A stretch of DNA of 64,000 nt, taken from Maioricimonas rarisocia (GTDB lineage: Bacteria; Planctomycetota; Planctomycetia; Planctomycetales; Planctomycetaceae). Location of the stretch: assembly GCF_007747795.1 (NCBI RefSeq), contig NZ_CP036275.1:5076001-5140000 (forward strand). Direction: 5' to 3'. The translations under genes and the position numbers were made by a program. This document shows positions 45,683-56,600 of the stretch, in pieces; the first letter of the stretch is position 1; every line of letters starts with the position of its first letter. A model generated the notes under the pieces. That model ran no database searches, was not told where the DNA came from, and worked only from the letters and a program-made list of their open reading frames with translations.

Positions 45683-48163
45683 TCAGACGGCCGTAGCCGT
45701 TTCGCGCATCTCCAGCAGTTCGCGCAGTTTGATGCCCAGCCGATTCAGATCCTGCGCGGATTGTTCCGCTTGCCGGGTTGATGACAGCGACTGCCGGGCC
45801 GCCTCTTCAATCTGCGACATCGCATCGCTGATCTGGGTCATTGCAGAAGCCTGTTGCCCGGATGAGGCAAGCACCTGAGTCGCCGAACGGGCAGCATCTC
45901 CGATCGTACGGGCCAGCTCGCGAATCGTCTCTTCAGCCTGTTTGACGACCCGCCTTGCCTCGGTGACCGACTTGGTTCCCTGTTCGGTCGAGATGACGGC
46001 CGTGTTCGTCGCCTGTTGAATCTCGTTGAGAATCTGCCGCACCTGGTCGGTCGCCTTCTTGGACTGCTCCGCCAGTGCCTTCACTTCGCCGGCCACCACA
46101 GCGAACCCCTTGCCGTGTTCACCGGCCCGCGAGGCCTCGATGGCAGCATTCAGCGCCAGCAGGTTTGTCTGATCCGCGATCTCGTTGACGGTGCTGATGA
46201 TCTCGCCGATCGCCTGCGCCCGTTCAGCAAGTGCCAGGATGTTCTCGGCCGTCGATTCGACCTGCTCGCGAACGTTCTCCATCGCCTGATTGGTTTCGTC
46301 GACGGCCGACAGGCCGGACTGACTCACCTCGTCGGCTCGTCGTGCCGACTCGGCGACCGACTTCGTCCGCTCGTTTGACTGCTCGGCCGTCTGCGTGATT
46401 TCCTGGACCGTCGCCGCAGTCTCGCTGACACTGGCCGCCTGCTGCTGTGCGGTGCTGGCCTGCTGCGTCGTCGTCCCCAGAATCTCGCTGCTGGCGGTCG
46501 CCAGCGCATCCACGGCTTCACGAATCGCCTCGAACAACTGCACCCGTTCCTGTTCGGCACGTTTCCGCTCGGAGATGTCCTGCACCGTCCCGATAAAGAC
46601 CCGCCCGGTCGTCGTCCGGGCCTCGGAGATTCGCAGAGCAATCGGAAACTTCGAACCGTCCTTGCGGATTCCTTCCAGTTCACGTTCCATGCCGATGATG
46701 CGCGCCTCGCCGGTCCGCAGGTACCGCTGCAGGTACCCGTCATGCTGCTCGCGATGCGGAGAGGGGACGAGTACCGAAACGTTCTGTCCGACGACTTCAT
46801 CGGCCGAGTAGCCGAACAGCTTTTCGGCAGCGGTGTTGAACGACTCGATCGTTCCTTGCTCATCGATCGTGACCATTCCGTCGAAAGCGGCATCGAGAAT
46901 GGCGCGGGCCCGTTTCTCGCGGTCGCCCGCCTCACGAATCGATTGCTCCAGATTCGACGTCATCGAATCGATCGAGTTCGCCAGCGCGGTCACTTCTCCC
47001 ATCCGTTCGACACGCGGTCGCTCGACCCCAAGATCGCCGGTCGCGATCGCGTCGGCCGTACCGGCCAGCCTTTGAAGTGCCGATGTGAGGACCCGCGACG
47101 CCAGAAACGTCGCTCCGCCGGCAACGACGACAACGGCCCCGCCAAGCCACAGGAACTTCCAGGCCAGATCGTCGACCGGCTGCAGAGCCGTGCTCGCAAT
47201 GATGCTGGGAGCGACAGCCCACTTCCGCTGGCCGGCGGAGTCTTCGGCGTAGTCGAGTTCCTGGTACAGCGTGATCAGAGAAACTCCGTCCGGCCGCTGG
47301 CTGCCGTCGATCAGCGCCTGCGAGGTCGTGGTCTCCGGATCACTCAGCATTCGCGCCCGAACCGGCATCTCCTCCTCATACCGGTGCGAGGTAAACAGAT
47401 GCCCCGGATGCGTGTCGGAATACAGGTACTGCCCCGATTCGTCGACGACGTCGACATCAGCATCGCTGATTCTCTGAACGCCCTCTTCAAGGACCAGCGC
47501 CCCATTGAGAGCGATGACGAACGCCCCCCGTTCATTCCCTGACTTGTCGTAGACCGGTGTGCCGGCCCGCAGCACCGGCGGACGATCGGGCGCAGGCCGC
47601 TGCATTGGCGAGACGTAGATCTCGCCAGCCCCCCGGGTCAGCGTGGCCTGAAAGAAGGTGTCATCCGAGTGATCGATGTCGCCATCCGACCGCACGTAAA
47701 GCTCCCCGCCACGCCGCTCGACGCGCATCACTTCGACACCATCTTCGCCGACGAATGTGCAGTACAAGCGCTCCGGATGAACACGCATCTGGGCACTGAT
47801 GATCACTCCGAGCCGCTCGATCCAGATCTCCGTCGTCGACCCCTGTTGCACCGGGTCAATCCCGTCGTTGTCGACGGAGCGGAGAATCCCGGGGATCGGA
47901 GGAAACTGCGGCACCTGCAGCACGTCCTGCCGTGTATCGTTGAGCTTCGACTGGATCGTCTGAACCGCCACGCTGGTCTGCAGGGCAAGCGATTCGAGCT
48001 TCATTTCCGTCAGCAGCGACCGGCTCTGAGCGAACGCGACGTAACCCATGACGGACAGGCTCACGAGCAGCACCACCCCCATGAAGATGCAGATCCGCCA
48101 GCGGAGCGAGAGACCGACACCGGTCTGACTGTCCTGAGCGTCGGATGACGGATGAGTCGTCAT
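45683..48163 (-). CDS. Methyl-accepting chemotaxis protein with periplasmic sensor and cytoplasmic PAS
   Basis: This is an 826-residue receptor. TM1 is at about 20-45. The periplasmic Cache-like sensor (about 50-330) contains [20 protein letters not shown] and [11 protein letters not shown]2 is at about 335-358, followed by HAMP. A PAS domain (about 430-550) contains [19 protein letters not shown] and [18 protein letters not shown]. The signalling hairpin has its tip at [20 protein letters not shown]. The ATG has a GAGGGGGG Shine-Dalgarno, suggesting strong translation. A PAS module inside an MCP allows a second, cytoplasmic input, though no haem or FAD ligand could be assigned. It is the only receptor in the cluster. 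Confidence 0.92.
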   Translation of the reverse strand: MTTHPSSDAQDSQTGVGLSLRWRICIFMGVVLLVSLSVMGYVAFAQSRSLLTEMKLESLALQTSVAVQTIQSKLNDTRQDVLQVPQFPPIPGILRSVDNDGIDPVQQGSTTEIWIERLGVIISAQMRVHPERLYCTFVGEDGVEVMRVERRGGELYVRSDGDIDHSDDTFFQATLTRGAGEIYVSPMQRPAPDRPPVLRAGTPVYDKSGNERGAFVIALNGALVLEEGVQRISDADVDVVDESGQYLYSDTHPGHLFTSHRYEEEMPVRARMLSDPETTTSQALIDGSQRPDGVSLITLYQELDYAEDSAGQRKWAVAPSIIASTALQPVDDLAWKFLWLGGAVVVVAGGATFLASRVLTSALQRLAGTADAIATGDLGVERPRVERMGEVTALANSIDSMTSNLEQSIREAGDREKRARAILDAAFDGMVTIDEQGTIESFNTAAEKLFGYSADEVVGQNVSVLVPSPHREQHDGYLQRYLRTGEARIIGMERELEGIRKDGSKFPIALRISEARTTTGRVFIGTVQDISERKRAEQERVQLFEAIREAVDALATASSEILGTTTQQASTAQQQAASVSETAATVQEITQTAEQSNERTKSVAESARRADEVSQSGLSAVDETNQAMENVREQVESTAENILALAERAQAIGEIISTVNEIADQTNLLALNAAIEASRAGEHGKGFAVVAGEVKALAEQSKKATDQVRQILNEIQQATNTAVISTEQGTKSVTEARRVVKQAEETIRELARTIGDAARSATQVLASSGQQASAMTQISDAMSQIEEAARQSLSSTRQAEQSAQDLNRLGIKLRELLEMRETATAV

Positions 48164-48248
48164 GCGTCCCCCCTCAATTCCGCACTGTGGCGAACTCTGG
48201 TGGTGGTGACCGGGCGAATCTCACAGCACATGGCCGGTCGGCTCCCTG

Positions 48249-48869
48249 TCACGTGACGTCGATGTACAGTCGCGGATCTTCAAGAATGGCTTCGCCATCC
48301 AGACAAAGGACGGCATCGTCGGTCAGCCCCCGCACGAATTCCCCCCTCTCGATACCAAGGGATCCGGACGGAGGGATTATCGCGGTAGCCTCCAGCGGTC
48401 CGATCTCTTCGATCGTGCCTGCCTGAATGCCGAACTCCGACCGATCCGTCCCCAGAACGATGATCCACGGTGCGGCCTCGCGACTGGCAGCGCGACCGAG
48501 AAACGGTCCCAGATCCATCACCGCCAGCACTTCCCCGCGGAGGTTGGTCACGCCAACGAGAAAGTCGGGCGTGCCCGGCACAGGAGTGACCTCGGTCGGG
48601 CGAACAACCTCCCGCACAAACATCGTGGCCAGAGCGAAACGCTCTTCACCGACGGCAAAGCGGATGACTTCGAGAACGTCAGACCTCGACGTCCCTTCAT
48701 CCGGCTTTTGTGCCAGAGCCCGTGCCCGCTCCTCCAGTATCCTTCGTTCCGCTTCCGGAGAGATCGACGTCGTCGCATCGATCGCGACCCGCAACGAATC
48801 GAGTCGGCGGTGGATATCGCTCCAGTCAATCTGGTCGCTGTCAGCGTGACGCATCTCGAGACCTGCCAT
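48249..48869 (-). CDS. CheW-like coupling protein with N-terminal extension (WspD-like)
   Basis: This is a 206-residue protein. The first ~70 residues are helical and charged (ERRILEERARALAQKPDEG). They are followed by a CheW domain: VIRFAVGEERFALATMFVREVV, GTPDFLVGVTNLRGEVLAVMDL, and RGLTDDAVLCLDGEAILED. It links the MCP to CheA. The N-terminal extension resembles WspD of the Wsp system. It lies 85 nt upstream of the MCP gene. The start is uncertain: ATGs at 48869 and 48854 are both possible, with AGG 7 nt before the second. Confidence 0.88.
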   Translation of the reverse strand: MAGLEMRHADSDQIDWSDIHRRLDSLRVAIDATTSISPEAERRILEERARALAQKPDEGTSRSDVLEVIRFAVGEERFALATMFVREVVRPTEVTPVPGTPDFLVGVTNLRGEVLAVMDLGPFLGRAASREAAPWIIVLGTDRSEFGIQAGTIEEIGPLEATAIIPPSGSLGIERGEFVRGLTDDAVLCLDGEAILEDPRLYIDVT

Positions 48870-49262
48870 TGCTGGTTCTCGTCGTCACCAGGACGGCGGG
48901 AAACCACGCAAATCCTCCACGCACGCAACCCATCCGGGGAGTCGTTTCGGTGATCCCCCAATCGAGGTGATCACAGGTTCTGCGGCGCAGAATGCCCGCT
49001 CGCCAGGAGGCATACCGGATACGGTTGAATACCGCGGAGATTTGAGAATGAGTGACGAAACGTTGATGACGAACGACGCCCGCCTCCAGAGTCCATGAAA
49101 TGGCTCCAGTCCGTGTCTCGTCGCCGAACATGGTTCTTCCATGATGCCTGACCTCTACGCTACCCGAGGCAACGACGGGACACAACGACTTTAAAGAGAG
49201 GGACAGATCGCCGGCACGGGCGTCTGATGGAGTGACTGCATTCACGTCGCAACACTGATCGC
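48870..49262. other. Intergenic region inside the chemosensory cluster
   Basis: This 393-nt gap lies between the TPR-CheR gene and the CheW gene, both on the minus strand. An open frame crosses it, but its composition is not protein-like. A small hairpin TTCTGC-GGC-GCAGAA is at 48978-48992. The length suggests an internal promoter here, so CheW2-CheR and CheW1-MCP-CheA-CheB-RR may be separate transcripts. Confidence 0.45.
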
Positions 49263-50747
49263 TCACTCGCTGGACGGATGCAGCAGTCGCAGGTTCTGCT
49301 CGGCGGCCTGCGCGAGACGGTCTGCCCGTTCGCCGTCAGAAAGCGGTTGGACCTCAGCGGGCGGGCGGGCCCGACAGATCCGACTGGCGTTCCGGAACGC
49401 ACGTGCCGCACCGGAGTCGTCACCGAGTCTGCGCAGGATGGCCCCCAGCATGAAGTGAGCCGCGGCAAGAGTACGATCGAGAAACAGGACTCGCCGGGCC
49501 GCCTCGGCAGCTTCCAGATTCTGTTCCAGTTCCATCAGCAAAGCCGCATGGAGAAAGTGCAGTTCCGTACTCGTCGGATTGCGACTCAGGCACTCGGCAC
49601 ACAGCCGCGCGGCGTCACCGCTATCACGACAGGCGACCGAGCGGACATACAGTGCGCACTGGTCCGCCTCATCCAGCGACTGAGACAGCAGTCGCTCGGC
49701 CCGTGCATACTCGCCGTCTCGAAACGCCCGCTGCGCCGCGTTGTCGGCAGGACCAGAACGGCGTTCGCTCCCGGAAGCCGCCCGGCCGCTCTCTCCGCGC
49801 GACGTGGAAATCGATTCAGGACGGCTGCCGCTGGAAGAGACACGCGACGCGGACCTGCGGAGGCTCGTCGATCTCCCGGGAGCAGTCCGCACATCGTCCG
49901 ACGGATTCCCGATCGCGGGAAGTGAGGGCCGGCGATAGATCAGCCCGCAGTCGGCTGTCTCGACAACGAACGGTGCACATTCTCGCAAGGGAGGGTCCGA
50001 GGCGCCGATCAGCAACCAGCCTCCGGGCCGCAGACTCTCATACAACTGACGGCCGACCCGGGCGACCGTCTGCTCGTCAAAATAGATGAGGACATTGCGA
50101 CAAAGAATGACATCCAGTCCCCAGGTGTGGGTTGCGAACGACGGATAACTGTCGTCCGCCAGATTGAGATACTGCAGAACCACCCGGTCACGAATGTCAT
50201 TGCGCAAGCGATAACCCGTCCCACGACGGTCGAGATACCTGCGAGCCGCGTCTCCAGCCGATCCCCGCAAAGACCATTGCCGGTAGATCCCCGCCTCCGC
50301 TTTGGCAAGAGCATCCCGCGACACGTCCGTGCCGAGGACATGCGAGCGCTGCGCCAGCCCTTCCTCGTCCAGCAGCATGGCCAGTGAGTATGGCTCTTCC
50401 CCCGACGCACACGCGGCACTCCACATGCGAATGACGTGATCGGATCCGAGTTCCCGACAGATTGCCGGCAGGACTTCCCGGCGCAGGTAGTCGAACTGAT
50501 CATGGTCCCGGAAGAAGTACGTCTCTCCGACGGTCAGTTCCGAGACGAGTGAATCGAAGACGGCAGCGTCCGATTCCAGCCAGGCCCGGTAATCGGCAAG
50601 GCAGCTCGTCCCCGCTGCTGCCATCGCACGCATAACGCCATCACGGGCGATGTCACTTCGGGACGTCGAAAACGTCAGCCCCGTCTTCCGGGAAAGGAAC
50701 TGCAGCAGTTCCGTCATCCTCGGATCCTGGTCGAAGTCGTCCGTCAC
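49263..50747 (-). CDS. CheR methyltransferase with C-terminal TPRs (WspC-like)
   Basis: This is a 494-residue protein. The N-terminal all-alpha CheR domain (LTVGETYFFRDHDQFDYLR) precedes the SAM-binding domain (MWSAACASGEEPYSLAML, VLGTDVSRDALAKAEAGIY, LDVILCRNVLIYFD). A disordered Arg/Ser-rich linker (about 280-335) joins a TPR region (about 340-470, ERLLSQSLDEADQCALYV and AAHFMLGAILRRLGDDSGAA). It methylates glutamates on the MCP. The CheR-TPR architecture is that of WspC. The GTG start overlaps the CheW2 stop (GTGA), so the two are translationally coupled. Confidence 0.92.
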   Translation of the reverse strand: MTDDFDQDPRMTELLQFLSRKTGLTFSTSRSDIARDGVMRAMAAAGTSCLADYRAWLESDAAVFDSLVSELTVGETYFFRDHDQFDYLRREVLPAICRELGSDHVIRMWSAACASGEEPYSLAMLLDEEGLAQRSHVLGTDVSRDALAKAEAGIYRQWSLRGSAGDAARRYLDRRGTGYRLRNDIRDRVVLQYLNLADDSYPSFATHTWGLDVILCRNVLIYFDEQTVARVGRQLYESLRPGGWLLIGASDPPLRECAPFVVETADCGLIYRRPSLPAIGNPSDDVRTAPGRSTSLRRSASRVSSSGSRPESISTSRGESGRAASGSERRSGPADNAAQRAFRDGEYARAERLLSQSLDEADQCALYVRSVACRDSGDAARLCAECLSRNPTSTELHFLHAALLMELEQNLEAAEAARRVLFLDRTLAAAHFMLGAILRRLGDDSGAARAFRNASRICRARPPAEVQPLSDGERADRLAQAAEQNLRLLHPSSE

Positions 50748-51217
50748 GTTCCGTCCTGTTCTGCGAGACGGCTGATCGACGTGTATCCAGTGTGAGCGGA
50801 CTCAATGCCCTCGAGCAGATGATCCACGTCGAGGACGAACACCACCTGCTCGTCGATGCGGGCTGCCTCACACACGCCGGAGAATTGTCGAATCGATGGA
50901 TCGACCGGTCCGATATCGGCGCTCTCCACGCGATGCAGATCGACTCCCGCATCGGCACGCACGGCCGCCAGCCTTCCCGGCTGACTGAGAACGATCAGAC
51001 AATCGGTCAGGGCAATCGGTCTGCGCGGAAGTCCGAATCGGGTCCGCAGATCCAGAACCGGCACCGCTTCCCCCCGAACATTCACGAGGCCTTCAAGTTC
51101 CGGGTGCTCACCCGGCAGCGGAGAGATTGCCACCGCCCGCAACACTTCCCGGACATGCGCGATACGCAATCCGCAGCATCGATCGTCCAATCGGAATACC
51201 AGAAGCTCTTCCGTCAT
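50744..51217 (-). CDS. CheW-like coupling protein (WspB-like)
   Basis: This 157-residue protein is a plain CheW domain. It starts TEELLVFRLDDRCCGLRIAHV, then shows EHPELEGLVNVRGEAVPVLDL and ends EQVVFVLDVDHLLEGIES. The ATG at 51217 is chosen because the fold begins immediately; an in-frame stretch to 51415 has no CheW similarity. It overlaps the CheR gene by 4 nt. It is the first gene of the chemosensory cluster, 207 nt downstream of the divergently unrelated TetR gene end. Confidence 0.9.
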   Translation of the reverse strand: MTEELLVFRLDDRCCGLRIAHVREVLRAVAISPLPGEHPELEGLVNVRGEAVPVLDLRTRFGLPRRPIALTDCLIVLSQPGRLAAVRADAGVDLHRVESADIGPVDPSIRQFSGVCEAARIDEQVVFVLDVDHLLEGIESAHTGYTSISRLAEQDGT

Positions 51218-51424
51218 CGGAACTGTCGTCGGTCGGCAGCGGGAACTGTTCACGAAGAGAGAGACGCCAACTGCTGCGCGCGGGAATCCGAGAATCACAG
51301 AAGCAGCCGTCAGAAAATCCATCATATCCGGACCGCGGCGGCTCGCGAGAACCATTTGCAGATTCCGGTGCCCCCGCCCGTCGCACGGTCCGCGACGGCA
51401 AGGCGACCGCTTCACGGCATCATG

Positions 51425-52054
51425 CTACGGCTTGACGGCATACTGGTTCAGGAACATCGAGACAGTCGCGGCAACGACCCGGCTCTTCGCAGATTTCGAC
51501 GGGGTCGGTTGTCCGCCAATGAGTTGCGGCCAGAGAATGCCAGCCTTGAGCAATCCGACAAACTGCCGGACGGCGAAGCTCGCGTCGTCGACCGACAGTC
51601 GCCCATCGTCTGTGGCGGCTCCGATCCAGCCACGGATCGCCTTGTTGGACGCCTGGAACTCGGTGTACGTCGACTTTGCCAGTTCTTTCGAGCGAAGGCT
51701 CAGCGGGATCGAGATCCTGGCAAAGGTGAGGAACGCGTCGGAACAGAGCAGTTCGACCTGCTGAGTCCCGATGGCCGCGAGTTGTTCAGAGAGCGATTTC
51801 GAAGAGTCGTACGCGCAGTCCATCCTTGCCATCTGACCGAACAGTTCGCCACGGATCGTCTCGAACAGCTCCTCCTTGCTGCCGAAGTGGTTGTATACCG
51901 TGCGCTTGGAGACATTCGCCCGGGCGGCAATCTGGTCCATGCTGGTCGCTTCGAAACCACCAGCCTCGAACTCGAGCAGCGCAGCATCAAGGATCGCCCG
52001 ACGCTTCTGCTGGCTTCGGTTGATAGGGGACGATTGAGAGGATGCGGGAGTCAT
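51425..52054 (-). CDS. TetR/AcrR-family regulator
   Basis: This is a 209-residue protein. The N-terminal HTH is RRAILDAALLEFEAGGFEATSMDQIAARANVSKRTVYNHF followed by GSKEELF. The C-terminal domain is of the AcrR/TetR_C type (SLRSKELAKSTYTEFQAS, QFVGLLKAGILWPQLIGG). GGAGG lies 7 nt upstream of the ATG. It is transcribed away from a second RND adaptor/pump pair, with a likely operator in the 176-nt divergent gap, so it probably represses the pump and itself. Confidence 0.9.
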   Translation of the reverse strand: MTPASSQSSPINRSQQKRRAILDAALLEFEAGGFEATSMDQIAARANVSKRTVYNHFGSKEELFETIRGELFGQMARMDCAYDSSKSLSEQLAAIGTQQVELLCSDAFLTFARISIPLSLRSKELAKSTYTEFQASNKAIRGWIGAATDDGRLSVDDASFAVRQFVGLLKAGILWPQLIGGQPTPSKSAKSRVVAATVSMFLNQYAVKP

Positions 52055-52100
52055 CGAGAAACCTCCGCGAGAGGGGTTTACTTTTTTCTCGCCCGTACGA

Positions 52101-52119
52101 AAACTGTACCGTGTAGTTT
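52101..52119. promoter_or_regulatory. Putative TetR operator in the divergent tetR/adaptor region
   Basis: AAACTgtaccgtgtAGTTT has perfect 5-bp arms and partial inner symmetry. It lies 47 nt upstream of the TetR start and 112 nt upstream of the adaptor start. Direct GTTTACTT repeats flank it (one ending near 52084, one at 52116-52123). No copy of the TAGAC motif of the other TetR is present, which suggests separate regulators. Confidence 0.45.
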
Positions 52120-52230
52120 ACTTCCCGCCAATGTCGCCTTCCGTACGAATGCCGCGCTGCTCAGGCTTCGTCGCGTGCCCTGCCGGCAACATTGCCAGTC
52201 CCGCCCCACAAGACGTGTCGGATTCCAATC

Positions 52231-53625
52231 ATGCGTGGCCTCACCGCCGCCGTTGCAGCCGCGATTCTGGCAGCTTCCGCAACCGGATGCGGATCAGCGC
52301 AGTCCGGTCCTCCTGACCAACCCCCGACGGTCGTCACCATCGCTCAACCGGTGCGCAAGCGGACCGTAGAGTGGGACGCCTACACGGGCCGGCTCGAGCC
52401 GGTCGACTTCGTGGAAGTCCGCGCCCGCGTCAGTGGGTATCTGCAGACGATCCACTTCGAAGAGGGGCAGCCGGTCAAAGAAGGGGAACTGCTTTGTGTC
52501 ATCGATCCGCGGCCGTTCGAGGCAGAACTGAATCGAGCCACCGCCGCGCTTCGACAGGCCGAATCCCAACTGCTGCAGGCGCAGGCACAACTGGCAACCG
52601 CGAATGCCCAGAAGCTGCAGTCGGACGCGCAGCTGCAGCTTGCCCAGACACGCGTTGAGCGGGCCAGACTCCTCTCCCGGCGCGACGCGACGACGCAGGA
52701 AGACGTCGACCAGCGTGAAGCCGACCTGTTGCAGGCTCAGGCGGACCTCGAAGCCAGCAATGCGGGGATCAGCTCAGCTGAGGCTGCGATCGCGACGGCG
52801 AACGCCTCCGTCGAAGCCGCCAAAGCCGGCGTCGAAGCGGCGCAGCTCGACCTCGACTACACGAAGATTCACGCACCGATCAGCGGTCTGATCAGTCAGG
52901 AGAACGTCACGGAGGGCAACTACATCAGTGGCGGCACCGCGACGTCGACCCTCCTGACATCAATCGCTTCCGTTGATCCGATTTACTGCACTTTCGACGT
53001 GAACGAGCAGGAAGTCCTCAAATACGTCCGCCTGGCCCAGGAAGGGCGGCGTCAAAGTTCCCGCGTCGCCAGAAACCCGGTCTTCCTCGGCCTGATTGAC
53101 GAGTCCGGCTTTCCTCACGAGGGACATATGGACTTCGTCGACAACCGCTTCGATCCGAGCACCGCCAGCATGAGGGCCCGGGGAGTCTTCCCCAACGACG
53201 ACCAGGTGCTGCTTCCCGGCATGTTCGCACGAATCCGGATTCCCGGCAGCGCTCCCTACGAGGCTGTGCTGATCCCCGATTCCGCCGTCGGCACCGACCA
53301 GTCCTCGCAGTACGTCTATATCGTCCAGGACGGCGTCATCGAGCGCCGCGGCGTCACTCTGGGACCGATCGTCGACGGCCTGCGCGTCGTCCGCAACGGG
53401 CTGAGCGGAAACGAACAGCTGGTGATCGAAGGACTGCTGCAGTCCCGACCGGGAATGGAAGTCGAAACGCAGGATGGCACGATCGAAGTCGTCGAAGACG
53501 GGCTGCCGGACGACTACTCTCCGCTGCCGCCCGAAGACTCGTTGTCGCCCAAGCCGGATCCGCTGCCGGAAGGTTACACGTCGCAGGTTGTCGGTGAGCC
53601 CATTGCGGAAGGAGCCGCCCAGTGA
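52231..53625 (+). CDS. RND periplasmic adaptor lipoprotein (MexA/AcrA type)
   Basis: This is a 464-residue adaptor. It starts MRGLTAAVAAAIL with lipobox SATGC, so it is lipid-anchored. The first lipoyl half is VEVRARVSGYLQTIHFEEGQP. A long coiled coil (about 100-215) contains LRQAESQLLQAQAQLATANA. The second lipoyl half is LDYTKIHAPISGLISQENV, and beta-barrel and membrane-proximal domains follow (MRARGVFPNDDQVLLPGMFA). The C-terminal ~60 residues are acidic and Pro-rich and could be a species-specific tail. A TTG further upstream (52192) would precede the signal and is rejected. Its stop overlaps the GTG of the pump gene. Confidence 0.92.
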   Translation: MRGLTAAVAAAILAASATGCGSAQSGPPDQPPTVVTIAQPVRKRTVEWDAYTGRLEPVDFVEVRARVSGYLQTIHFEEGQPVKEGELLCVIDPRPFEAELNRATAALRQAESQLLQAQAQLATANAQKLQSDAQLQLAQTRVERARLLSRRDATTQEDVDQREADLLQAQADLEASNAGISSAEAAIATANASVEAAKAGVEAAQLDLDYTKIHAPISGLISQENVTEGNYISGGTATSTLLTSIASVDPIYCTFDVNEQEVLKYVRLAQEGRRQSSRVARNPVFLGLIDESGFPHEGHMDFVDNRFDPSTASMRARGVFPNDDQVLLPGMFARIRIPGSAPYEAVLIPDSAVGTDQSSQYVYIVQDGVIERRGVTLGPIVDGLRVVRNGLSGNEQLVIEGLLQSRPGMEVETQDGTIEVVEDGLPDDYSPLPPEDSLSPKPDPLPEGYTSQVVGEPIAEGAAQ

Positions 53626-56600
53626 AGTTCCCGCACTTCTTCATCGAACGGCCGATCTTCGCCACAGTCCTGTCGTTTCTGATCGTCCTCGTCGGCGGGC
53701 TGACGTACTTCTCGCTGCCGGTCTCGCAGTACCCGAGCGTCGCTCCTCCTACGATCGTGGTGCGGGCCAGCTATCCCGGCGCTACACCCGAGGTGATCGC
53801 CGACACCGTCGCTACGCCGATCGAACAGGAGATGAACGGCGTCGACAACATGCTCTACATGGAGTCGTCGTCGAGTGCGGACGGCACGATGCAGCTGACC
53901 GTCACGTTCAAGCTCGGCACCGACCTGGACGATGCCCAGGTGCTCGTGCAAAACCGTGTCGCTGTCGCAGAGCCGCGATTGCCCGACGTCGTCCGTCAGA
54001 TCGGAGTGACGACGCGCAAGCAGATCCCCGACATGCTGATGGTCGTTCACCTCACCTCGCCCGATGCGAGCCGGGACGCCCTGTACATCAGTAACTTCGC
54101 ATTCCTGCAGATCCGCGACGCACTGATGCGGCTCGACGGCGTGGGCGACATCCGAATCGCCGGCGGCAACGAATACGCGATGCGCGTCTGGCTCGACATC
54201 GAGAAGATGACGCACGTCGACCTCACCGCTGGGGATGTGATTCAGGCCATCCGCCAGCAGAATGTTCAGGTCGCCGCAGGCGTCATCGGCCAGCCTCCGA
54301 CCGATGAGACCGGGGCATTCCAGCTGAATGTCACCACCCAGGGCCGGCTGCAGGAAACCGATGAGTTCGGCCAGATCATCGTCAAACGGGGCGAAGACGG
54401 CCGCGTGACCCGCCTGAGCGACGTCGCCCGGCTGGAACTCGGCGCGCAGGACTATTCGCGTCTGAGTTATCTCGACGGCAAACCTGCGATCGCCGTGCTC
54501 ATCTACCAGCGTCCCGGCACCAATGCCGTCGACACGGCAGACGAAGTGAAGCGGACGATGGCAGCGTTGCGGCCAAACTTCCCCGAAGGGGTCGATTACC
54601 GGGTCGCCTACAACCCCACCGACTATGTCGAAGAGTCGATCGACGAAGTCTTCAGCACCCTGCTGATCACCACCGTCCTCGTCGTTCTGACGGTGCTGAT
54701 CTTCCTGCATCACTGGCGTCCGACGATCATTCCCGTGGTAGCAATTCCGATTTCGCTGATCGGTACGTTTGCTGCCATGCAGGGACTGGGAGTGACGCTC
54801 AATACGCTGTCGCTGTTCGGCCTGGTGCTCGCGATCGGCATCGTCGTCGACGATGCCATCGTCGTGGTCGAGAATGTCGAACGGCTGATTGCCGACGGGC
54901 TCTCGCCACGTGCAGCCGCGCACAAGGCAATGGATGAAGTCGCCTCGGCGTTGATTGCCACCACACTGGTGCTGATCGCGGTCTTCGTGCCGACGGTGTT
55001 CGTCCCGAGCATCAGCGGCAAGTTCTACCAGCAGTTCGCGTTGACCATCTCCATATCGACTGCGATTTCGACATTCGTGTCGCTGACGCTCACGCCGGCA
55101 CTGTGTGCCCTGCTGCTCAAGCCGAAAAACCAGGCGAGCGACCGCAAGGCGTCGCTGTTCGCGCGGATTCTCAACGTTCCGTCGTCCCTCTTCAACCGTG
55201 TCTTCGACTCGATGAGCGACGTATACGCGGGAATCGTTTCGCGAATCGTGCGAATCTCCGCGGTCGCACTGCTGCTGTATGTCGGCCTGCTGGTCGGCAC
55301 CTGGTACAGCTTCGGCCTGGTTCCAACCGGATTCATTCCGCAACAGGATCAGGGCTATCTGATCGTCAGCATTCGGCTTCCCGATGGGGCCTCGCTGGCA
55401 CGGACGGATCAGGTGACGAAGCGGGTCGCGCAGATCGGCAGCGAGATTGACGGTGTGAAGCATGCCGTGGGAATCGTCGGCCTGTCCGGCTCGACGTTCA
55501 CGATCAGCCCGAATGCCGCGGTGTCGTTCCTGCCGCTCGAAGATGCCAAGGAACGTTCCGCCCGTGGACGCGACGCCAATACAATTGCGGCCGAAATGCG
55601 CGCTGCGGTCGCCAGCATCAACGAAGCCCAGATTTTCATTATTCCACCGCCTCCGGTGCGTGGCATCGGTCGTGGCGGTGGATTCAAGATGTACGTCCAG
55701 GACCAGAGCGGTGCCGGCCTGGAAGCGCTGAGCCAGGTGACCGACAAGATGGTCCTGGACGCGAACCAGCAGCCGGGACTGGTCCAGGTTTTCTCGAACT
55801 TCCGCCTGAGCGTTCCGCAGATCTACGCCGACGTCGACCGGATCAGGGCACAGATGCTGGACATCCCGATCAGCAACGTGTTCGAAGCCCTGCAGGTCTA
55901 CCTGGGCTCGACCTACATCAACGACTTCAACCTGCTGGGTCGGACGTACCGGGTGACGGCTCAGGCCGAACCCGAATTCCGTGACGAGCCAAGCGATATC
56001 CTGCGTTTGCGTACCCGCAACGCCAGCGGCCAGAGTGTGTCGCTTGGTTCGGTCGTTGCCGTCGATCATACCGTTGGCCCGGACCGGATCGTCCGATTCA
56101 ATCTGTACCCGTCGGCTGACATTAACGGATCGACTCTGCCCGGCTTCAGCACGGGGCAGTCGCTGGCGACAATGGAACGCCTGGCCGACGCGAATCTGCC
56201 ACCCGGCTTCGGCTACGCCTGGACCGAACTCGCCTATCAGGAGAAGCAGGCCGGCAACACAATCGTGTTTCTGTTTCCGCTGGCCGTGCTGTTCGTCTTT
56301 CTGGCACTCGCCGCCCAGTACGAAAGCTGGCTGCTGCCGCTGGCCATCATCCTGATCGTGCCGCTCTGCCTGCTGTTTGCCATCGTCGGTGTCTGGATGC
56401 GGGGCATGGACAACAACATCCTGACGCAGATCGGCTTCATCGTGTTGATCGGACTGGCGTGCAAGAACGCGATTCTGATCGTCGAGTTTGCCAAGGCCGA
56501 AGAGGATGCCGGCAAGGACCGGTTTCAGGCTGCCGTGGATGCGTGCCGGCTGCGGCTGCGGCCGATTCTGATGACGGCCTTCTCGTTCATTCTCGGCGTA

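Noticed and set aside
48841-49266. 141-residue minus-strand frame between CheW and CheR
   Set aside because: Its composition is Arg/Cys/Trp-rich without a fold signature, it has no ribosome binding site, and it overlaps both neighbours.
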